Origin: Fomes fomentarius
Taxonomy: Eukaryota > Basidiomycota > Agaricomycetes > Polyporales > Polyporaceae
Direction of reading: 5' to 3'
Assembly (NCBI GenBank): GCA_022606135.1
Contig: JABYQN010000003.1
Span: 1,240,001-1,304,000 of the forward strand
DNA length: 64,000 nt
The notes below the pieces were generated by a model. It made no database searches, had not been told where the DNA came from, and saw only the letters and a program-made list of their open reading frames with translations. The position numbers were made by a program, and so were the translations under genes. Positions 56,531 to 64,000 of the stretch are shown one piece after another. Every line of letters starts with the position of its first letter. Within the stretch, counting starts at the first letter, position 1.

Positions 56531-59500
56531 GGTCTGTGGTGTTCCAACCAGCGGAGAGGGACGGGGTTGTACCACCTGCTGTTGTACTACACAATGTCTT
56601 GCATGTTCCTGCACTTGCCAGCAATCTACTGTCCGTTTTCCACCTCACGCACGAGAAGGGCTATGTCGTCAAGATCCAGGCTGCGCATGCACTGTTCCGC
56701 CAGCAGGGACAGCTGCAATTTGAAGCGCAAGTTGACCGGCACAATGTGGGCTATCTCCTTGGTCGTACTGTGTCGCAGTCGCACAGCGCACTTGCTGCGT
56801 CGACCGCCAGCGAGGAGGACTTGTCCCTGTGGCACCAGCACTGCTCCCACACCAACCTCGATGACCTGTGTGCTGTTGTGTGCAAGGGCCTTGTCCGTGG
56901 TCTCACCATCCGCTCGAAACGCGCTCCGGATGCTGTCTGTGAGCTGTGTCTTGCTGGAAAGCTCAACCGCCACTCCATCCCTCGTTTCGCATCCAGGAAG
57001 CTCATCCCCATCGCCCTGGTCCACACCGACCTCAAGGGCAAGCTCCCGGTTGCTACGCCCGAAGGTCATCTATACTGGATGATTTTTGTGTGCGATGCAA
57101 CGCGTTTCTGGGCCATCGCATTTCTGAAGCGCAAGAGTGACGTGTTTGCTGCGTTCAAGGTGTTCAAAGCATATGCTGAGAACTGCCTTGGCCTGCGAAT
57201 CAAGGCCACGCATGACGACAAGGGCAGCAAGTACATCGGCCAGGAGTACGCCGACTTCTGCGCTGAGCACGGCATCCATCGCCAGCACACAGAGCCGGAC
57301 GAGCCGCACCAGAACGGTGTTGCGGAGCGAGCAAACCGCACCATTGCTGAGGGCGCAACAGCTCTCCTCTCTCAGGCCAAGCTGCCTCCATCGTTCTAGG
57401 GCCACGCCGTCTCCACCTTTGTCCACACTCGCAACCGCATGCCTACCTCTGCGCTTGGTGGCGGCATCCCTTACACTGCCTGGACACGCGATGGATGCAA
57501 ACCAGACATGTCCTACTTCTGTGTCTTCGGTTGCCTGGCTTATGTGCTTGTGCGCAAGAAGGACCGCAAAGCACTGCAGCCTCACACGTGCAAATGTATC
57601 TTTGTCAGCTATCCTGAGGGCACCAAAGCCTGGCGGTTCTGGGATCCAGCTGCAAAGAAGTTCCTTATCTCCTCACATGCTGTGTTCGACGAGCGCTGCT
57701 TCCCTGGTAACTCGCCCTCTATCAATGTCTTTGGGCTGCCTCTGGATGAAGTGGACATTCCCAGCGACGGAGAGCATGCAGACGACGCGCCCGATGACAC
57801 TGAGGATGTGCCAGAGCTGCACGATCAGGGGGGAGACGATCCAGATGATCCTGCACCTCCTGCACCTCCAGCACCACAAAACGCTCTGCCCGCACCTCCT
57901 GCACTGCAAAACACTCCGCCTGCACCTCCAGAGCCGCGCACACCATCCCCGGATGCACCACCACGCAGTCCAAGTCCTCCAGCACCTCCAGCACCTCCTG
58001 CGCCGCGTGCTGCACCTCCACCTCGCCCAGCATCTTGCTTGGGCGCGCCGTCCGCTCACCATGAAGCTGACGGTCATGGTGGCTTCAGACCATACCCTGC
58101 ACTCTTGTGCAAGCTCCCAGCGTGCTCCACTCACTACACAGGCTCACTGAACAACCAGCAGCTTGAGCGAGAAAACCGTGTTCCGCAGCGCCTCCGCATC
58201 CACACTCTGTCACCTGCTCCCACTCCAGAGCCCTCTGAGCGCAACAACACTCCACAGCGCAACTCGCCTTCACCAGACCCACTCATTGATGCACCAGTCG
58301 ACCCAATCCCAGTCCAGTTTCGCGCATATCGCTCTCCTTCGCCTCCGCCGTCTCCAACATCCTCGGATGATGAGCTTGACCTCCTTGGACACGATCACGA
58401 GGACGGACTGGAGTGCACTGTTGAAGCAATGCTTGCGGGCATTGAGCATGTCTACACCGGTGAGCGTGATGACTTCCTGTCATACGACGATGCACTAGAG
58501 GTCGCATTCGAGTCTGTGGCCGAGCATGCGTTCAAGGCAGCGCAGGAGCAGCACGGTGAGCCGCGCTCTATCTCTGATGCGATGAGGCTTTCGCCGGACG
58601 AGCGTGACAAGTGGCTCAAGGCTGCGCAGGACGAGATCCAGTCCCTTGTCGAGAATGGCACCTTTGAGCTTGTGCAGCTTCCGCCTGGTCGCAAAGCTAT
58701 TGGCTCGCGCTGGGTGTTCCGCATCAAGCGCAATGCGGATGGCTCCATTGAGCGGTACAAGGGCCGTCTTGTCGCAAAGGGCTTCTCTCAGCGCCCTGGC
58801 TTCGACTACAACGAGACCTTTGCACCCACACCCAAGTGGGCCTCCATCCGCACTATCCTTGCTCTTGCTGCACTCGAAGACCTCGAACTCGAGTCTGTGG
58901 ACATCTCCTCTGCCTATCTCAACGGCGAGCTCAAGGAGGAGGTGTACATGCAGCAGCCTGAGGGCTTCAAGGAGAAGACTCCGCAGTGGGTCTGGCGCCT
59001 CCGCAAGGCTCTCTATGGCCTCAAGCAGGCTGGCCGCTGTTGGCATGAGAAGCTGCACGAGGTCCTGCTCAAGCTCGGATTTTCGCGCCTGGTCTGCAAG
59101 CACAGTGTCTGGGTCTATCTGCGTGACGGAGTGCGTCTTATCATCCCTGTCTTTGTCGACGACATCACCATTGCTGGCAAGTCCAAAGCGGCCATCCAGC
59201 GCGTCAAGGACGACCTCCGCGCACACTTCAAATTGCAAGACCTCGGCCCTACGTCCTGGCTTCTGGGTGTCAAGATTGAGCATGACCGCTCGACGTGTTC
59301 CCTGTCCGTTTCACAGCACCAGTATGCCCTTGACATCCTTGACCGCTACGGCTTTGCAGACTGTGACCCGGTGGGCACTCCCATGGACCCAGGCCTCCAT
59401 CTCAGCGCAGAGATGGCTCCCTCGTCACCAGCTGATGCGGGCGACATGCAGGACATCCCCTACAACCAGGCTGTTGGCTCCCTGTTCTATCTTGCTGTAG

Positions 59501-60119
59501 CGACGCACCCGGACATCTCTCGCACTGTGGGCAACCTTGCGCGTTTCTCCCAGAATCCCGGGATGACACACTGGAAGGCGGTCAAGCATCTCTTCCGCTA
59601 CATCAAGGGCACTCTTGACTACAAGCTCACCTACTCCCCTTCGCCCGACGCTGAGCTCTTCACCTCCTTCACTGATGCGGACCATGCTGGCTGCCCCGAC
59701 ACTGGTTGCTCCACCTCAGGCTATGTGATCAAGATGGGCACTGGTGCGATCTCCTGGTCGAGTCGTCTGCAGACAATTGTTGCGCTGTCCACCACAGAAG
59801 CGGAATTTGTCGCAGCAGTCTCCACTGGCCAGGAGATGCTTTGGCTTCGCCACCTACTCACGGAGTTTGGCTTTGATGTCTCCTCCGCATCCAGGCTCCG
59901 CATCGACAACCTCTCCGCTCTCTCTGTTGCGAAAAATCCTGAGCACCATGGGCGCATGAACTCGATCTGCGCTTTTACTGGCTGCAGGACAAAGTAGCCA
60001 AAGGGCGGATTGAGATTAAGCACCTCCGCACTTCGGACATGCCAGCGGACATCCTCACCAAGTCGCTGCCTAAGCCCAAAGTGCTGGAGATGGTGAAGAT
60101 GCTTGGGCTGGGGACTTGA
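56477..60119 (+). pseudogene. copia pol of element 2, right copy
   Basis: Mirror of the left copy. The protease to integrase core frame ends at the amber codon 57397-57399. The following 852-codon frame (57439-59997) covers the integrase C-terminus, linker, RT and part of RNase H. The 4-nt deletion at 59960/59961 shifts the remaining RNase H tail, whose own stop is at 60117-60119. Confidence 0.92.
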
Positions 60120-60125
60120 CTGGTC

Positions 60126-60134
60126 AGGGGGGAG
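60126..60134 (+). promoter_or_regulatory. Polypurine tract of element 2, right copy
   Basis: AGGGGGGAG directly before the 3' LTR, one G longer than in element 1. Confidence 0.8.
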
Positions 60135-60588
60135 TGTTGGACCTCATGGGTCTTGTGCCCTAGCCAAGTCCATGTTTTGTTTTCATTCAGTCTTCCGCAC
60201 ATTCCCTAATTCCTTCACTGCACCATTATCTTCGCCGATTTTTCCCTCCTTCCCTATTCGACCTGTGGCTGTGCAAATATTCACACAGGGTCGTGACGGG
60301 CGCCCCACGCCTCGGTTAAGAGCGCTAGCCTGTGCATTGACTCCTGCGCCCTCCATAAATTTTTCTTTGAGCGCTTTTGTATGTTTTGTTGATTTCCATG
60401 TTTGGAAGTACTGTATAGTTGTTTCCCATGTGCTCCTGCACCGTAGACAGTTGCTGTGTCGAGCTCTGGTGTCTCTCAGACTTCACAGAGCTCGACATAG
60501 GTGGGTAGTATTATTTCTGCAATATATTAGACTTCACAGAGCTCGACATAGGCCATTGTGATTGCTCTGAGGCACACTGCAGTCAACA
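60135..60588 (+). repeat. 3' LTR of element 2, right copy (454 bp)
   Basis: It runs from TGTTGGACC to GTCAACA with two 51-bp units. The right flank GTTTT does not match the left flank of the palindrome (TCAAG). Confidence 0.93.
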
Positions 60589-60724
60589 GTTTTATCTGTC
60601 CAATTCTTACGCTAAATATACAGTCAAAGAACCCTTGAATGTGGCTCTCAAATGATATATTCAACATATAATTTTGACTGAAATTGGCGAAGCTATGATA
60701 CAACCTGCAGATATCACTACTTGG

Positions 60725-60768
60725 GGTATGGGTATGGGTATGAGATCTGTGACCCATACCCATACCCA
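60725..60768. repeat. Perfect hairpin of GGGTAT / ATACCC hexamers
   Basis: GGGTATGGGTATGGGT is followed by a 12-nt loop and its exact reverse complement ACCCATACCCATACCC. Confidence 0.85.
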
Positions 60769-61554
60769 TGAGGATCTTTCATACCTGTGCCAATGCCTAG
60801 ATAAGATCAACTGTCCTATGTGATGTAGTCACACCATGGGACTACTCTGGATAGAACTTATGGACCCCCAACATGCAGTGAATAGATGAGGGCCATATGT
60901 GACACCAGTTATGGTGCCAATGCATGATGTATGCCTTTCTTACAGTATTGGCAGATAAGATGCCACCATATTGGGTGATCAGGCTAGAAACAGGCCATCA
61001 ATGCTGGCCACAGTAAGTCCCAAATACTACACCCATTTAGGTTTGTAGATAGTAGCTGACTACATAGGATAAGATTGATTATATAAGCACCCATTTCTGA
61101 AACATTGATGACTAATAGCTTTGAAAAACTACAGAAAAGTCTGTAACATACTTGGAAAATTGAATACACAGGCACTTGAGTGCTGTGATTGACCATATAG
61201 CCTGAGTACAAGGCATCAAGAATCTCATAATGTGTAAATGGCATCAATAATTGACTATAAATGGTGGTCAATATTTCAGTAGGAGAATCAGTCCAGATTG
61301 ATCTAGACTGAGCCTCATCTGTCCTTACATGCTTACAATGGGCAATGGTGCATGGTTAGGCACCAGAACAGCCTTATATAATGACTGTGACTGGTCTCCT
61401 GTCACAACTCTCTCTACAAGGCTGGTTTAGGTCCTGAACTGTGCTTATGTCATACTAATACCCACTTATATACACTGTTGATCAATTACTTACTGAGCCC
61501 TAACATTATGTAAAGACTTTTCCACACCTGAAACAATCTTGGATAGTGATGCAG

Positions 61555-61740
61555 AGTCCTGTCTGGTCCAGTCTTTTATGCCTTATGGCTGAGGACTGAG
61601 GACTGGGACAGTCTGCATGTGAAGTGGGACTGCAGTCCATTCCTCAAAGGACTGGACAGATAGTCAGTTCTGTCCCCAGTCCAGGATTGATCCTGAACTG
61701 ATATCAGTCCATGATCAACTCTGGACCAATCCTGGACCAC
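61555..61740. repeat. GGACTG/CAGTCC-rich simple repeat
   Basis: The hexamers GGACTG, CAGTCC, GTCCAGTC and CTGGACCA recur many times in both orientations (for example GAGGACTGAGGACTGGGACA and GGGACTGCAGTCC). Confidence 0.7.
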
Positions 61741-62883
61741 TCCTACCTATCCACTACAGTAGAGTCAAGTAATTCTATAGATGTCATGAATGTCATAAAG
61801 TCATTGGTCAGAGATATTGTATACAAGCTAGTTGTTATTGTCCTCCTCCCCTTCTGAATTATTATTGAATAATTTTGCCTTCTCAACCTCAAAATACTGA
61901 TATAGCTTGATGTCTACCCCTAACTTTTCAATTTCCTGCTCATTCTGGCATTTGTAAGTAGGCTTCTCATCAATAGTGTCTGATAAGCAGTTTATTAGTG
62001 CAGGTCCCTTGTGTTGATAGAGCTTAGTAAATAAGAAATCAATTTGGTCAACCATACATAATTCAGTTAGCAGATTATAAGGATCTCATTGACTTATATC
62101 ACTCCCTCATAAGTTGCTAGGTTATCCTATCAGTCTCTCCTCAGTTTTTCTACTATCATATTAGTCCCTTCTCAGTCTTACCAGCATCAATAAGACCATC
62201 ATTAGGCCACCTTAAGGTGTGTATTAGTTTACCTTCCTTACAAGGGCCCTTTAACTTTTCCAACATGACTCAGACATTATTGAGGCAGTCGAGTGCCTCA
62301 ATTACCATTGGAAGTGCCAAACTCTCAACTACTTATTGGCCCCTCATAAGCTTTCTTCTTGCTCATGAGGACTCAGCCTATGTTTGTTACATAGGACTCT
62401 TGTAAGTGCTAATGAGGGTTGCACAGGTTTTCACACATGAGGCAAGAGCAGCAGTCAGGTGTCACTTCCTTGGCACAAGAAAATAACAATTCAGCCCTGG
62501 TTGAGGCTGCAGCAATACCAAGTATGTGAAGTGCAACACATGCAACAATCAGATAGACAGAGGAGTAGTTCTGGATTAAGTCAGTGCCAGTTAGTACTCC
62601 ATGATCCATCAGAAAGGAAATAGATGTTCATATGGTCCAATATGCAAGTATGTCCATACACTTTGTGTCATGGGAGGGATTATGTATGTAGCACTGCAGT
62701 TCCTCCTTCCATGTGTCATCAGGCTATGCAGGGCTCAGGCACAGTTGCACTCATCCTCATCCTCACTATTCACTATGTGGGCCAAGTCTCACATGGCCAC
62801 ATGAGAATCAAGAGCAACAGTTGCATCAGTGGGTGGAGCTGGAGTGTTGCCAGCATTGTCCTCATCCAAATTCATGTTGTAGT

Positions 62884-63340
62884 TGTTGACTGCAGTGTGC
62901 CTCAGAGCAATCACAATGGCCTATGTCGAGCTCTGTGAAGTCTCATATATTGCAGAAATAATACTACCCACCTATGTCGAGCTCTGTGAAGTCTGAGAGA
63001 CACCAGAGCTCGACACAGCAACTGTCTACGGCGCAGGAGCGCGTGGGAAACAACTATACAGTACTTCCAAACATGGGAATCAACAAAACATACAAAAGCA
63101 CTCAAAGAAAAAAAATTCATGGAGGGCGTAGGAGTCAATGCATGGGCTAGCGCTCTTAACTGAGGTGCAGGGCGCCCATCGCGACTCTGTGTGAATATTT
63201 GCACAGCCACAGGTCGAATAGGGAAGGAGGGAAAAATCGGCGAAGATAATGGTGCAGTGAAGGAATTAGGGAATGTGCGGAAGACTGAATGAAAACAAAA
63301 CATGGACTTGGCTAGGGCACAAGACCCATGAGGTCCAACA
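62884..63340 (-). repeat. Solo LTR of the copia family with GTAGT target duplication
   Basis: A complete 457-bp LTR (TGTTGAC to GTCCAACA) flanked by GTAGT at 62879-62883 and 63341-63345. No internal sequence adjoins it. This shows the family's normal 5-bp duplication and is the product of LTR-LTR recombination within a former full element. Confidence 0.92.
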
Positions 63341-63345
63341 GTAGT

Positions 63346-64000
63346 CATAGTTGTCTGAATCAATTATGTCAAACATTCTGAAGTGCTTCAGCCATGCACA
63401 CTGCATCTTGTTACTGTTGTATCTCAGAAGGTGTCAACATTGTCAGATGAACTGGTGACAGTGCTTACCACTTACTCAATGATGCCACAGATATAGGGGA
63501 CCCAATTGCATGGTTTAGGCACCCCATTGGCAATGTGTTTGAGGTACTCCTATTCCCCTCCCCATTGGGTGTCAATTTATCTGAGTTTGTGATAGGGATG
63601 TACAACTGTAAGAACAGAGTGGTGAGCAGGCATAGCAAATTGCACCATCAACACAAGAAAAGCTTCTTACAAAGGGTGAGGGTATATATGTCCAGATTAT
63701 CAAGCTTCTTGTGGTTTTTGAATAGCTTGGATAGTGTGGTGCTCAGGGCATTGGTAGATCACATAGTTGTTGTCTTTGGCCTTTAACTCCTAGTGCAAGC
63801 ACTGTTGGAGTTCAAGTGCTGATGTCAGTCTGCTATCACTCTCATGCTGCTCTGGATCAGCATACACCCACATGCAAGCTTATCTCAAATTTCTCTGCTT
63901 CATGTGTTCTTATTGTGCATGTTCTCACATATACCATAGATCCTCCTTCCAGTGCTTCAGTCCTTTCCCCCCACTGGAGTTCCCTCCATCTCATGTCATA
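63346..64000. other. Unassigned AT-rich DNA at the right edge
   Basis: An 83-codon plus-strand ORF (63535-63786) shows no recognisable family. The opposite strand has fragments interrupted by TAG/TGA where Trp might stand, hinting at an old coding repeat, but I cannot name it. Confidence 0.3.

Larger units (their letters stand above)
50529..60588. repeat. Palindrome 2 (10 kb) built on copia element 2
   Basis: Positions 50529-54816 recur in reverse complement at 60588-56302; paired positions sum to 111118, with a one-base offset inside the outer LTRs. Arms are 4.29 kb. The unpaired centre, 54817-56301, is the 5' part of gag, the leader and the 5' LTR of the left copy. Few differences are visible: 54743/56375, 54741/56377, 54718/56400, and a CpG change plus one A/T-run length difference in the LTRs. 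Confidence 0.95.
56302..60588 (+). mobile_element. Ty1-copia element 2, right copy, 5'-truncated
   Basis: It starts inside gag at GGACACTCCCCCGGAGTCC and continues through pol to a complete 3' LTR. It has no 5' LTR, leader or primer binding site of its own. It carries the same amber codon and RNase H 4-nt deletion as the left copy. Confidence 0.93.
60589..62883. other. AT-rich unassigned DNA with local repeats, no intact gene
   Basis: The longest frame of note is a 75-codon minus-strand ORF (61828-62055) with an acidic tail, of unknown family. A hexamer hairpin lies at 60724-60771 and a GGACTG/CAGTCC-rich stretch at 61555-61740. CpG is rare. I see no sign of a host gene. Confidence 0.4.

Noticed and set aside
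60725..60768. Telomere-like repeats (GGGTAT)
   Set aside because: The unit is not the fungal TTAGGG repeat, there are only three copies, and they form a hairpin rather than an array.

Overview
The window looks like nuclear DNA of a filamentous basidiomycete, most likely an Agaricomycete. Evidence: compact genes with many 50-90 nt GT-AG introns, a Zn2Cys6/Fungal_trans regulator, fungal Tsr4 and Snx41 orthologues, and Ty1-copia, Ty3, LINE and Tc1/mariner relics. The species cannot be named from sequence alone.

Layout. (1) 1-15.3 kb is a GC-rich, gene-dense block: a partial coiled-coil protein (-), a Tsr4/PDCD2-type ribosome biogenesis factor (-), a Zn2Cys6 transcription factor (+), a sorting nexin 41 gene (+) with a suspected one-base frameshift and a GC-AG intron, a CUE/CCCH/DUF1771/Smr nuclease-like protein (+), and a coiled-coil protein of unknown role (+). 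(2) 16,774-37,790 is a 21-kb inverted duplication (palindrome). Each 10.3-kb arm holds a complete but mutated Ty1-copia element (element 1) and the same 4.8-kb non-coding segment, which ends in a BAR-domain gene fragment. The arms meet at one LTR followed by 48 bp of an inverted LTR end. I found three base differences between the arms, all CpG transitions. (3) 37.8-50.5 kb is a CpG-poor, AT-richer transposon graveyard. It holds a Tc1-type element with 212-bp inverted repeats, a Ty3/gypsy remnant, and a 5'-truncated LINE copy inserted in that remnant with a 13-bp target duplication. (4) 50,529-60,588 is a second palindrome made from a diverged copy of the same copia family (element 2): one arm is full length, the other is cut off inside gag. 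(5) 60.6-64 kb is unassigned AT-rich DNA with a solo LTR of the same family, flanked by a perfect 5-bp target duplication.

How the parts relate. The left block is ordinary housekeeping and regulatory content. The rest is shaped by one copia family, primed by a half-molecule of initiator tRNA-Met. Inactivating mutations are shared by both arms of each palindrome, so each palindrome arose after its element was already dead. If real and not an assembly artefact, either palindrome, once transcribed through, would give a multi-kb hairpin RNA matching the family.
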